This document shows positions 20,526 through 28,730 of a stretch of 30,598 bases of DNA, piece by piece. The notes beneath the pieces were generated by a model. That model did no database searches and was not told where the DNA came from. It saw nothing but the letters and a program-made list of their open reading frames with translations. Position numbers and translations under genes: made by a program. Source of the DNA: Ruminococcus sp. 210702-SL.1.03 (GTDB lineage Bacteria > Bacillota > Clostridia > Oscillospirales > Ruminococcaceae); contig NZ_JAJCLZ010000025.1 in assembly GCF_020559915.1 (NCBI RefSeq), positions 1 through 30,598 of the forward strand, written 5' to 3'. The first letter of the stretch is position 1. Each line of letters starts with the position of its first letter.

Positions 20526-21899
20526 TTATTTCTTAGGCATACCGCCCATGAGCTTTAACATTCCCGCGCGATTCATGCGCGCTTTCTTGCCGTGCAGATT
20601 TTTTCCGCCCAGACCGAATTGCTTCATCATCTTCTGCATCTGGTCGAACTGCCTCAGCAGCTGGTTCACGTCGGAAACCTGCGTGCCGCTGCCCGCCGCT
20701 ATCCTGCGCTTGCGCTTGGGGTCGATGAGCGAGGGCTTTGCGCGCTCGGCTTTTGTCATCGACTGTATCATGGCTTTCGTCTTTTTGAGCTGTACTTCGC
20801 CCTGCTCAACCTGCTCGTCGGTTACCTGCGAAGCGCCGGGGATAAGCTTGATTATCGAGCGCATAGAGCCCATTTTGTGTATCTGCTCCATGTTCTCCAA
20901 CAGGTCTTCCATGTCGAAGCCGCTCTCCTGCATCTTTTTCGCCATGCGTTCTGCGTCGTCGTGGTCGATGGCGGATGTCGCGCGCTCGATGAGGGTGAGC
21001 ATATCGCCCATGCCGAGTATTCTCGAAGCCATGCGCTCGGGGTGGAATTTCTCGAAATCGTCCAGCTTTTCGCCCATTCCGACGAACTTTATCGGCTTAC
21101 CCGTTACGGAAAGTACGGAGAGCGCCGCGCCGCCGCGCGTGTCAGAGTCGAGTTTTGTCAGCAGCACGCTGTCGATGCCGAGCGCTTCGTCGAAGCTGGA
21201 GGCTACCTTTACAGCGTCCTGACCGATCATCGCGTCTACTACTAGCATTATTTCGTTAGGCTGCGCGATCTTCTTTATATCCACAAGCTCCTGCATAAGC
21301 TCTTCGTCGATATGCAAACGGCCTGCGGTGTCGATGATAACAAGGTCGTTGCCGTAGTCGCTCGCGTGTTTCAGACCCTCTTTTACTATCTTGCGCGGGT
21401 CTATCTGACCCATCTCGAAAACGGGGACTTCCGCCTTAGCGCCTACTACTTTCAGCTGTTCGATAGCCGCGGGGCGGTAAACGTCGGCGGCGATGAGCAG
21501 CGGTCTTTTCATCTCTTTATTTTTAAAATATTTCGCGAGCTTCGCGGCGTGGGTGGTCTTGCCTGCACCCTGCAATCCGCACATCATTATAACGCAGGGC
21601 GGCTTGTTCGGAAAATTTATCTTCGCGTTGCCGTCGCCCATCAGCGCTATCAGCTCTTCGTTTACTATCTTGATGACCTGCTGAGCGGGGGTAAGGCTGC
21701 TTAAGACCTCTTCTCCCACGCTGCGCTCGGTAACTTTATTTACAAAATCTTTAACTACTTTGTAGCTTACGTCAGCCTCGAGAAGCGCCATCTTGACTTC
21801 GCGCATGGCAGTCTTTACGTCTGCTTCGGTAAGCTTTCCGCGCGATTTAAGCTTTTTGAATACTCCTCCGAGTTTTTCTGAAAGTCCCTCGAATGCCAT
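20526..21899 (-). CDS. ffh: Signal recognition particle protein Ffh
   Basis: 457 aa. NG GTPase domain with P-loop GLQGAGKTT (108-116), DTAGR and TKLD motifs, then the Met-rich M domain with the RNA-binding RRIAAGSG segment (about 395-402) and a Met/Gly-rich C-terminal tail. It binds 4.5S/scRNA and signal sequences at the ribosome and docks with FtsY. ATG 21899 follows GGAGG. The upstream partner ylxM ends 18 bp before. Confidence 0.98.
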   Translation of the reverse strand: MAFEGLSEKLGGVFKKLKSRGKLTEADVKTAMREVKMALLEADVSYKVVKDFVNKVTERSVGEEVLSSLTPAQQVIKIVNEELIALMGDGNAKINFPNKPPCVIMMCGLQGAGKTTHAAKLAKYFKNKEMKRPLLIAADVYRPAAIEQLKVVGAKAEVPVFEMGQIDPRKIVKEGLKHASDYGNDLVIIDTAGRLHIDEELMQELVDIKKIAQPNEIMLVVDAMIGQDAVKVASSFDEALGIDSVLLTKLDSDTRGGAALSVLSVTGKPIKFVGMGEKLDDFEKFHPERMASRILGMGDMLTLIERATSAIDHDDAERMAKKMQESGFDMEDLLENMEQIHKMGSMRSIIKLIPGASQVTDEQVEQGEVQLKKTKAMIQSMTKAERAKPSLIDPKRKRRIAAGSGTQVSDVNQLLRQFDQMQKMMKQFGLGGKNLHGKKARMNRAGMLKLMGGMPKK

Positions 21900-21917
21900 C
21901 TGCCGCGCCTCCTGTCT

Positions 21918-22313
21918 TTATTCGTTGTAGTCCGAATTTTCGTACTCTTCGAGTTTACTGTCGAGATTTTCGAGCAGCGCTATCACCTTTTCGGCTATGT
22001 TTTTGCCAAACGTCACCTTGCGGCATTCATCAAGCGCCTCCAGTGCCTGCGACTTGAATTCCAGCAGCTGATCTTTCTGCTGCTGCTGAGCCGCCGCCAG
22101 CCCCAGTGCGTTATCGTAGTGCCGCAGAGTTTCCTCGCTGCGTTTCAGCGCGTCGTGCACACCCTGCCGCGAGATCTCGTACTGCTCGGCTATTTCGGAA
22201 AGCGAGAGGTCGTCGTTGTAATAAAGATCCATCATCTCGCGCTGGCGCTCGGTAAGCAGCGCGCCGTAAATATCAAGCAGCACGCCCATCTGCAAATTTT
22301 TTGCCATTTCCAT
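21918..22313 (-). CDS. ylxM: YlxM-family helix-turn-helix protein, SRP operon
   Basis: 131 aa. Residues about 20-75 form a sigma-70 region 4-like helix-turn-helix (LTERQREMMDLYYNDDLSLS followed by a typical recognition helix), the hallmark of YlxM/p13. A helical, Gln-rich C-terminus follows. YlxM binds the SRP RNA/Ffh complex in streptococci and modulates SRP assembly. ATG 22313 has AGGGG 12 nt upstream; upstream in-frame codons lie in the promoter region. First gene of ylxM-ffh-rpsP-khpA. Confidence 0.93.
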   Translation of the reverse strand: MEMAKNLQMGVLLDIYGALLTERQREMMDLYYNDDLSLSEIAEQYEISRQGVHDALKRSEETLRHYDNALGLAAAQQQQKDQLLEFKSQALEALDECRKVTFGKNIAEKVIALLENLDSKLEEYENSDYNE

Positions 22314-22376
22314 ATCTGCGCCAAGCCCCTTTCCGAAAAAGTATGTAAAGTTTGATCTCTTTACATCACGAATTAT

Positions 22377-22405
22377 ATTATATATCAAGTGAAACGCCTT
22401 GTCAA
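22377..22405 (-). promoter_or_regulatory. Promoter of the ylxM-ffh-rpsP-khpA operon
   Basis: Minus-strand TTGACA at 22405-22400, 17-bp spacer, TATAAT at 22382-22377, about 64 bp upstream of the ylxM ATG. Confidence 0.85.
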
Positions 22406-22444
22406 GCGTTTTTGCAAAAACTCCAAAAAAATTTACAATTTGCA

Positions 22445-22474
22445 TTGAAAACAGCTATAAATATATGGTATGAT
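22445..22474 (+). promoter_or_regulatory. Possible promoter of the aldo/keto reductase gene
   Basis: TTGAAA at 22445-22450, 18-bp spacer, TATGAT at 22469-22474. It is divergent from the SRP operon promoter. It is weaker than the others in this window. Confidence 0.5.
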
Positions 22475-22545
22475 TATTCATATTATATAAAGTGTTAAAT
22501 GGTATAAGTATGAGTAGAAGGATTTGATGGGGGTTAGGATTATTT

Positions 22546-23514
22546 ATGTTGGAATTTGAGATCAAGAATGAAAAAGACTCCTTAAAGCTGCCGGCGCTCT
22601 CTTTTGGCACGGCAAGTTTCGAGCGCAGCGATTCAGACGAAGTTTATTTCGAGCTGCTCGATACATTTTATAAATGCGGCGGCAGGTGCATCGACACCGC
22701 GCGCGTATACTGTTCGTGGCTTGAGGAGGGGCTTGATTCCTCCGAGGGCGTTATTGGCAGATGGATGCGCGCCCGCGGCAACCGCGATGACATTATCCTT
22801 TGTACAAAGGGCGGCCACCCGCCGATCGGCGAGATGGAGCGTTCGCGCCTTTCACGCGCTGAGCTTGAGTACGATATTTCACGCTCGCTCGAAGTGCTGG
22901 GTACAGACCATATCGACGTGTATTTCGTTCACCGCGACGATGAGCGCATACCTGTTGAAGAGATAATGCCGATACTTAATGATTTTTACCGCAGCGGCAG
23001 AGCGCGCTTTCTCGGCGCTTCAAACTGGACGGCTGCCAGGATCGAGGCTGCCAATAAATTCGCGCTGGAAAACGGCATGGAGCCTTTCCGCGTCAGCCAG
23101 ATAAATTACAGCTTGGCGCACAGCAGCACCGATACTTTCGGCGACCCTACCGTGGTCTGCATGAACCTGCGCGAGTTCAAATGGTACCAGCGCAACCAGT
23201 TCCCAGTGATGGCTTACTGCCCGCAGGCAAAGGGCTTTTTTGCGAAGCTGGCGCGCGGCGAGTCGATGAAGAATCTGCCCGAAGGTCAGTTTACCAGCAC
23301 CGCGAATCTTGCACGCCTTGCCCGCGTAAAACAGCTGAGTATGCAGGAAAACATACCCGCCGCAGTTATCCCGCTGGGCTACCTCAACAGCCAGCCTTTC
23401 TTCGTAAGCTCGGTTTTCGCCGCTTCAAAAGATTGGCAGATAAAGGAGAATATGCAGGCGCAGGATCTGAAATTTGATTACAAGACTATTGCGTTCCTCG
23501 AGAACATCATATGA
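22546..23514 (+). CDS. Aldo/keto reductase
   Basis: 322 aa TIM-barrel oxidoreductase. The catalytic tetrad is visible: D50 and Y55 (CIDTARVYCSW), K88 (LCTKGG) and H129 (YFVHRDD). The C-terminal NADPH-binding loop region (VIPLGYLNSQPFFVSSVFA) replaces the common IPG stretch. It reduces aldehydes, ketones or sugars with NADPH; the substrate cannot be read from sequence. The long insert around LNLREFKW-type residues (about 200-230) suggests the sugar-dehydrogenase-like branch. ATG 22546 follows a G-rich stretch (GGGGGTTAGGA). Monocistronic, with a bidirectional terminator shared with the convergent lipoprotein gene. Confidence 0.92.
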   Translation: MLEFEIKNEKDSLKLPALSFGTASFERSDSDEVYFELLDTFYKCGGRCIDTARVYCSWLEEGLDSSEGVIGRWMRARGNRDDIILCTKGGHPPIGEMERSRLSRAELEYDISRSLEVLGTDHIDVYFVHRDDERIPVEEIMPILNDFYRSGRARFLGASNWTAARIEAANKFALENGMEPFRVSQINYSLAHSSTDTFGDPTVVCMNLREFKWYQRNQFPVMAYCPQAKGFFAKLARGESMKNLPEGQFTSTANLARLARVKQLSMQENIPAAVIPLGYLNSQPFFVSSVFAASKDWQIKENMQAQDLKFDYKTIAFLENII

Positions 23515-23533
23515 AAATTTGAATATTAAAATG

Positions 23534-23566
23534 AAAAGCTGTACGCCCGAAAACGTACAGCTTTTT
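23534..23566. terminator. Bidirectional terminator between the reductase and the VWA lipoprotein genes
   Basis: 12-bp perfect stem AAAAGCTGTACG (23534-23545) / CGTACAGCTTTT (23554-23565) with an 8-nt loop. There is a T tract on the plus strand and the complementary A tract serves the minus strand. Confidence 0.92.
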
Positions 23567-23570
23567 AGTA

Positions 23571-24929
23571 TTACTGACGGTAGTCGCCGATTATGCGGAC
23601 GATTATGTCGTGCAGCTTTTCAACCTTGTAATCGCCGATTATAGGCTCGAGGTGAGAGTCGCCGATGCCCGAATCGTCGGTGAGGAAAACGTAGCTGCCG
23701 CCCGTGCAGATAGCCGCTCCGCGCGCGAAAAGCTCAGTATCGCGCTCGGTGTTTGAAGAAACTATCGGCACTAGGCGTATACCCTTTTTCGCCGCGTCCT
23801 TCACCGCCTGCGCTACCTCGTCGGAGTCCTCCGCGTGCGGGGGCGCGTCGAAGATCATGAACGCGATCTTCACCGAGTCGTCGCTCCACTTGCCATTGCT
23901 CAGCGTTTCGTTCATTATCCTGCCGACTGCTTCGGGAATATCTCCGCCTCCGTCCGCGCTCTCGGCGTTGATCTGGCTCTGCACGGTCGCGACGTCGTTG
24001 GTAAAATCGTTCAGCTTGGTGACGTAATCGTCGCCCTCATCGCGGTAGAAATTAGCCGAGTAGTAAGTATCTTCTGTACCGACCTCTTTCGCGATCGCGC
24101 TGAATTCGCTCTGCAAAAAGAGCATTTCGTCGCTCATCGAGCCGGTAGTGTCAACTATGAACATTATTTCCGTCTTTTTGTAAAGCTCGTTGCCGCCTAG
24201 GGTAAGCTCGCACTCGGCGTAGTCGGAAACCTCGCTGCCGCCCTGCTCACCGCCGCTCGAATTTGCCTTGACTTCCGCACTCTGCGTTTTGCCCTCGGAA
24301 TTCGTCGCTTCAACGCCCGCCGCGGTCTTGCCCTCTGGCGTGAAGAGGTACGCCCTGCCGTTTTTGTCGGTAACTGCGCTCCAAAGCAGCTCGTTGTCCT
24401 CGCCGAGCAGATTAACGGCAACGTTCGCCGCCGCCTCGCCCGACTCGTTTTTCACGGTAACTGCAACTCTTCCGCGCGGGTCGATGCCGTAGCTCGGGAA
24501 GCTGATCGTGCCCGAATTTACGAGATTCATGAGGAAGCCCCAGTTGTCGTTGTCGCGCCACTCGCCCGCCGTAAGCTGACCCGCTTCGGGCATGGCGGAG
24601 TTGGTCTGCGCGCCGTCCTCGCCTTCGACTGCGGATTTTTTAACGTCCTCAGCGTCGCCCACGGTCATTTCGTCCGTCACGCCGTCCGCGAGTTCGCCTG
24701 TTTCTCCTTCGTATACGCCGTCCTCGGCTTCCATCGCGGCCTCTGCATCGCCCGCGTCAGTTTTGTCAGCTTTCTCAGCTTCAGTCGCGCCCGCAGACGC
24801 TTTCGCCGACCCGCCTGCCGTGCCTGCCGACCTGCCGCTCGAAGCTGCCGCCCCATCGCCGCAGGAAACGGCGCACATTGCTATGGAAATTGCTGCTATC
24901 ATTGATATTATATTTCCGGTATTTTTCAT
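23571..24929 (-). CDS. VWA-domain lipoprotein
   Basis: 452 aa. Lipoprotein signal peptide (1-22) with lipid-modified C23 (AVSC|G). A low-complexity acidic Ala/Glu/Asp/Gly spacer (24-118) resembles a cell-wall-spanning linker. A beta-sandwich Ig-like/carboxypeptidase-regulatory domain lies at about 150-222 (GRVAVTVKNESGEAAANVAV). A von Willebrand A domain lies at about 252-452 with the metal-ion site D260-T-T-G-S264. It is a surface protein likely to bind a ligand through a divalent cation. ATG 24929 follows AGGAGG with 7-nt spacing. The binding partner is unknown. Confidence 0.88.
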   Translation of the reverse strand: MKNTGNIISMIAAISIAMCAVSCGDGAAASSGRSAGTAGGSAKASAGATEAEKADKTDAGDAEAAMEAEDGVYEGETGELADGVTDEMTVGDAEDVKKSAVEGEDGAQTNSAMPEAGQLTAGEWRDNDNWGFLMNLVNSGTISFPSYGIDPRGRVAVTVKNESGEAAANVAVNLLGEDNELLWSAVTDKNGRAYLFTPEGKTAAGVEATNSEGKTQSAEVKANSSGGEQGGSEVSDYAECELTLGGNELYKKTEIMFIVDTTGSMSDEMLFLQSEFSAIAKEVGTEDTYYSANFYRDEGDDYVTKLNDFTNDVATVQSQINAESADGGGDIPEAVGRIMNETLSNGKWSDDSVKIAFMIFDAPPHAEDSDEVAQAVKDAAKKGIRLVPIVSSNTERDTELFARGAAICTGGSYVFLTDDSGIGDSHLEPIIGDYKVEKLHDIIVRIIGDYRQ

Positions 24930-24973
24930 GGTAAACGCCTCCTTTACCTATATAGACGTATTTTGCATCGTGA

Positions 24974-25002
24974 ATATTACATGGGCGGAGAAAAAATTGC
25001 AA
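24974..25002 (-). promoter_or_regulatory. Possible promoter of the VWA lipoprotein gene
   Basis: Minus-strand TTGCAA at 25002-24997, 17-bp spacer, TAATAT at 24979-24974. A modest match only. Confidence 0.4.
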
Positions 25003-25050
25003 AGGATCTGCGCCATTCTTCCCGCAACAAAAAAATTAACAATTTGTGAC

Positions 25051-25079
25051 TTTAAAACCGCTCTGAAATGTGGTATAAT
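25051..25079 (+). promoter_or_regulatory. Extended -10 promoter of pcrA
   Basis: TTTAAA at 25051-25056, 17-bp spacer, TATAAT at 25074-25079 preceded by TGG (25071-25073). Confidence 0.7.
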
Positions 25080-25125
25080 AATTAAGGTATATAGAGTGAA
25101 GTTATTAGAAACGGAGATTTTATTG

Positions 25126-27483
25126 ATGAGCGAATTTGATATACTCAAAAGAAAAGCGCTGGAAAAGTATTTTTCAGGACTTAACGATATGCAGCGTAAA
25201 GCCGTTTTCAAGGTGCACGGCCCTCTGCTGATACTCGCCGGCGCGGGCAGCGGAAAGACTACTGTGCTGATAAATCGCATCGCGAATATGATCTACTTCG
25301 GCGACGCTTATACATACGAGGATACCCGCGAGCATACCCCCGCGGAGCTTGATTTCCTGCGCGCTTACGCCGCGGGCGAGGTCGACGAAGCGGGCGAGCT
25401 TTCGCAGATAGTTTCCCACGGCTGTATCGTCCCTTGGAACATACTGGCTATCACGTTTACGAATAAGGCAGCGAACGAGCTGAAAGACAGGCTTGAGCGT
25501 ATGCTCGGCGAGCAGGGCGTAGGCGTTACGGCGGCTACTTTCCACTCCGCCTGCGCACGCATACTCCGCCGCGAGTGCGAACGCCTAGGTTATAAGCCAT
25601 CGTTCACCATCTACGATACCGACGACTGCCTGCGCCTTATAAAGCAGGCGCTCAAAGAGCTGGATATTTCGGATAAGATATTCCCGCCGCGCGCTATGCT
25701 CTCGGCGATCTCGGCGCAGAAAAACAAGATGATCTCGCCAGATAAGTATTACGAGATGTATAAAAACGAATTCCGGGAGCGAGAGATAGCTAAGATCTAC
25801 AAGCTCTACAACAGCCGCCTTTTTGAGGCGAACGCTATGGATTTCGACGACCTGCTCTGCAACGTCGTGAAGCTTTTTGAGGAAAACGACGATGTGCTCT
25901 TGCATTATCAGAACCTCTACAAATACATCCTCGTTGACGAGTATCAGGATACAAATACCGTGCAGTTCCGCCTGATAGACCTGCTCGCGGCGCGCCACAA
26001 TAACCTCTGCGTTGTCGGCGATGACGACCAGAGCATCTACAAATTCCGCGGAGCTACCATCGAAAATATACTTTCGTTTGAAAAGACTTTCGACTGCGAC
26101 CCCGATACCGACGTTATCCGTCTGGAGCAGAATTACCGCTCTACGCAGAACATACTTACTACCGCAAACGTGCTCATCGGCAACAATCAGGGCAGAAAGG
26201 GCAAGAACCTTTGGACAGACCTCGGCGAGGGCGAAAAGGTGGTAGTTTACAACGCGCTGAACGAACGCAGCGAGGCGCGCTTTATTGCCGAAACGATAAA
26301 GAAAAATGTGGAAGCGGGCATGAAATACCGTGACCACGCCGTGCTCTACCGCATGAACGCTCAGTCGAACATAATCGAGCAGGTGTTCGTCCGCGAGGGC
26401 ATACCTTATGTGGTTTTCGGCGGTCAGAAGTTCTACGAGCGCAAGGAGATAAAGGACATCATAGCCTACCTCGCAGTTATCAACAACCACACCGATACGC
26501 TGCGCCTGCGCCGCATAATCAACGAGCCAAAGCGCGGTATAGGCGACGCTACCGCCGCTGCGGTGGAGCAGATAGCCTCAGACCTGGGCGTTGACCCGCT
26601 GGAGGTAATGCGCGACAGTGCAAGCTACGCGCCCATCGCGAAAAAGAGCAAGGCGCTCACCGGTTTTTACGAGCTGATAGAAACTCTCGACGACCTTTCA
26701 CAGGAGATGAAGCCCTCAGAGCTGCTGACCGAAGTGCTCGAGCGCTCGGGCTACGGCGAGATGCTGCGCAAGCACGGCGACGAGGGGCTGAACCGACTGG
26801 AAAACATCGCCGAGCTGCGGTCTACTATGGTGAACTATGAGGAGAACGTGGAAGAGCCTACCATAGAGGGCTTTCTCGAAGAGATCTCGCTGTATACAGA
26901 TATTGACAAGTATGACGAGAGCGAGGACTACGCCGCGCTCATGACGATACATTCTTCAAAGGGCTTGGAGTTTGACTGCGTTTTCATACCCGGCATGGAG
27001 GAAAACGTGTTTCCCTCCGCGCGCTCGAGCGACAACCCCGAAGACCTCGAGGAAGAGCGCAGGCTCGCTTACGTTGCGATAACCCGTGCGCGCAAAAAGC
27101 TGTACCTTATGCATTCGACTATGCGTATGCTCTACGGCAGAACGGGCGTGAACCGCCCCTCGCGCTTCTTGGCTGAGCTGCCCGAGGAGAACACCGAGCA
27201 CATCAAGGAAGAGAGCAAACTCTCGTTCGAAGCGCGCAAACGCCCGCAGAAGCCCGACTATTCTCACGAAGCGAGCGACGTTTTGGCACGCCGCAAAAGC
27301 TCTATCGAGCACACCGGCGAAAGCGGAAGCTTTAAGGCTGGCGACAGGCTTCGTCACCCGAAATTCGGCGACGGAACAGTGCTTTCGGCGGAAAACATGG
27401 GCAACACCGTGCTGCTGGAAGTAGCTTTCGACGAGTGCGGAACTAAAAAGATAATGCCTTTCAAAAACGTCAAAAAGATATGA
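25126..27483 (+). CDS. pcrA: UvrD/PcrA-type ATP-dependent DNA helicase
   Basis: 785 aa. Superfamily 1A helicase motifs in order: Q-motif region LNDMQRKAV, Walker A AGAGSGKTT (38-46), motif Ia AITFTNKAA, motif II DEYQDTN (271-277), motif III GDDDQSIYKFRGA, motif IV QNYRST, and C-terminal motifs TIHSSKGLEF and VAITRARKKL. The C-terminus (about 733-785) is the Tudor-like fold by which PcrA contacts RNA polymerase (HPKFGDGTVL). An acidic insert of about 45 residues (59-103) lies between motifs I and Ia. ATG 25126 follows CGGAG. The reading frame continues open far upstream, antisense to the lipoprotein gene, but has no start signals there. Functions in repair and transcription-replication conflict resolution. 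Confidence 0.96.
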   Translation: MSEFDILKRKALEKYFSGLNDMQRKAVFKVHGPLLILAGAGSGKTTVLINRIANMIYFGDAYTYEDTREHTPAELDFLRAYAAGEVDEAGELSQIVSHGCIVPWNILAITFTNKAANELKDRLERMLGEQGVGVTAATFHSACARILRRECERLGYKPSFTIYDTDDCLRLIKQALKELDISDKIFPPRAMLSAISAQKNKMISPDKYYEMYKNEFREREIAKIYKLYNSRLFEANAMDFDDLLCNVVKLFEENDDVLLHYQNLYKYILVDEYQDTNTVQFRLIDLLAARHNNLCVVGDDDQSIYKFRGATIENILSFEKTFDCDPDTDVIRLEQNYRSTQNILTTANVLIGNNQGRKGKNLWTDLGEGEKVVVYNALNERSEARFIAETIKKNVEAGMKYRDHAVLYRMNAQSNIIEQVFVREGIPYVVFGGQKFYERKEIKDIIAYLAVINNHTDTLRLRRIINEPKRGIGDATAAAVEQIASDLGVDPLEVMRDSASYAPIAKKSKALTGFYELIETLDDLSQEMKPSELLTEVLERSGYGEMLRKHGDEGLNRLENIAELRSTMVNYEENVEEPTIEGFLEEISLYTDIDKYDESEDYAALMTIHSSKGLEFDCVFIPGMEENVFPSARSSDNPEDLEEERRLAYVAITRARKKLYLMHSTMRMLYGRTGVNRPSRFLAELPEENTEHIKEESKLSFEARKRPQKPDYSHEASDVLARRKSSIEHTGESGSFKAGDRLRHPKFGDGTVLSAENMGNTVLLEVAFDECGTKKIMPFKNVKKI

Positions 27484-27505
27484 CGCTTGGCGAATAAAGA
27501 ATATC

Positions 27506-27553
27506 TCTGCCGCAGGTGCGCGAAAAGGCGCGAAAACCCTGCGGCAGATTTTT
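27506..27553 (+). terminator. Intrinsic terminator after pcrA
   Basis: 11-bp perfect stem TCTGCCGCAGG (27506-27516) / CCTGCGGCAGA (27538-27548) enclosing a smaller GCGCG-rich structure, then five T. Confidence 0.92.
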
Positions 27554-27582
27554 AATAATATGTGAACTTTGCGAAAAAGCTA

Positions 27583-27611
27583 TTTACTTAAAAGCTTTGG
27601 TGTGATAAAAT
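27583..27611 (+). promoter_or_regulatory. Promoter of the yerC-methyltransferase-hslO genes
   Basis: TTTACT at 27583-27588, 17-bp spacer, TAAAAT at 27606-27611 with extended -10 TGA (27603-27605). Confidence 0.65.
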
Positions 27612-27677
27612 ATAGATGTGATTTAGCGCTTTAATACATGATTTGATATGTGTTATTATAGAAAGGTGAACTTAGCA

Positions 27678-27974
27678 ATGAGGGAAAAACTAGAGATTAA
27701 AAATTTGAACGAGCTTTACAAGGCTATACTTTGTCTGGAAACTGAGGAGGAGTGCGCGCTTTTCTTCAAAGACCTCTGCACTATACCCGAACTGAAATCG
27801 CTCTCGCAGCGCTTTCAGGTGGCTAAGCTGCTTACGGGCAGCCACGTTTACAGCGATATTGTAAAGGAAACGGGCGCTTCCACAGCCACCATCAGCCGCG
27901 TCAACCGCTCGCTGACATACGACGGTACGGGCGGCTACAGCATAGTTTTTGACAGAATGAAGGATAAAAAGTAA
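27678..27974 (+). CDS. yerC: YerC/YecD-family TrpR-related DNA-binding protein
   Basis: 98 aa, the normal size. The TrpR-like fold is recognisable from LKSLSQRFQVAKLL, the SYxDI-type turn (HVYSDIVKETGASTATISRV, helix-turn-helix about 60-79) and the family's C-terminal LTYDGTGGY. YerC proteins are widespread in Firmicutes and next to pcrA-like genes in several; their regulon is not well defined. ATG 27678 follows AAAGGTGAA. Its TAA overlaps the ATG of the methyltransferase by one base. Confidence 0.93.
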   Translation: MREKLEIKNLNELYKAILCLETEEECALFFKDLCTIPELKSLSQRFQVAKLLTGSHVYSDIVKETGASTATISRVNRSLTYDGTGGYSIVFDRMKDKK

Positions 27975-28729
27975 TGGCAGCTTACGGAAGCTTTGCATAT
28001 TTTTACGACAAGCTCCAGCATGGCGTGGATTACGAAGGCATGGCGCGGCAGATAGACGCTTACGTCGAAAAATTCGGCGGCAGGCGCGGGATACTGCTTG
28101 ACGCGGCCTGCGGCACGGGAACTCTCTGCGAAAAGCTTGCGGCGGCGGGGTACGACGTGGTCGGCATAGACGGCTCGGATGAGATGCTCAATGCCGCGCT
28201 CGACAAGAAATTTGAGAGCGGCAGCCGTATACAGTACTTGCGGCAGGATATGAAAAGCATAGATATGTACGGTACGATAGACGTTACCGTATGCACGCTC
28301 GACAGCGTGAACCATCTGGAAAATGAGGACGAAGTACGCGCTTTTTTTGAGCGCGTTTCGCTTTTTGCATACCCCGACGGTATGTTTATTTTCGACGTCA
28401 ACACGCCTTACAAGCACCGCGAAGTATTGGCGGACAACGCCTTTATCTACGATATGGAGGGGCTGTACTGCGGCTGGCAAAATGAGTGCGATAAAACGGA
28501 CAGCTCAGTATCTATATACCTTGATTTCTTTGAAAAGACCGAAAAAGGCTACGAACGTTACAGCGAGAGCTTCCGCGAGATAGCGGTGGAAATACCGCGC
28601 GTGGAAGAGCTGCTTTCGCAGACGGGTTTTGAGATACTGGGAGTTTACGACGGATACAGCGAAGCGCCGCTTGCCGAAAACAGCGAGCGCGCGGTGTTTG
28701 TATGCAGAAAAATTTGTGAGGATAATTAA
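27974..28729 (+). CDS. Class I SAM-dependent methyltransferase
   Basis: 251 aa. Rossmann-like methyltransferase: motif I LLDAACGTGTL (41-51), the acidic ribose-binding residue D66 (VVGIDGS), and a post-I D92-region (RQDMKSID). N-terminal FAYFYDKLQHGVDYEG is typical of the small-molecule YjhP/Methyltransf_25-like group. The substrate is unknown. It is coupled to yerC by a 1-bp TAATG overlap and followed 1 bp later by hslO, so it belongs to this operon. Confidence 0.92.
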   Translation: MAAYGSFAYFYDKLQHGVDYEGMARQIDAYVEKFGGRRGILLDAACGTGTLCEKLAAAGYDVVGIDGSDEMLNAALDKKFESGSRIQYLRQDMKSIDMYGTIDVTVCTLDSVNHLENEDEVRAFFERVSLFAYPDGMFIFDVNTPYKHREVLADNAFIYDMEGLYCGWQNECDKTDSSVSIYLDFFEKTEKGYERYSESFREIAVEIPRVEELLSQTGFEILGVYDGYSEAPLAENSERAVFVCRKICEDN

Positions 28730-28730
28730 A

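Noticed and set aside
24592..25125. Long upstream extension of the PcrA frame
   Set aside because: It is antisense to the VWA lipoprotein and crosses the pcrA promoter; ATG 25126 matches the family start.
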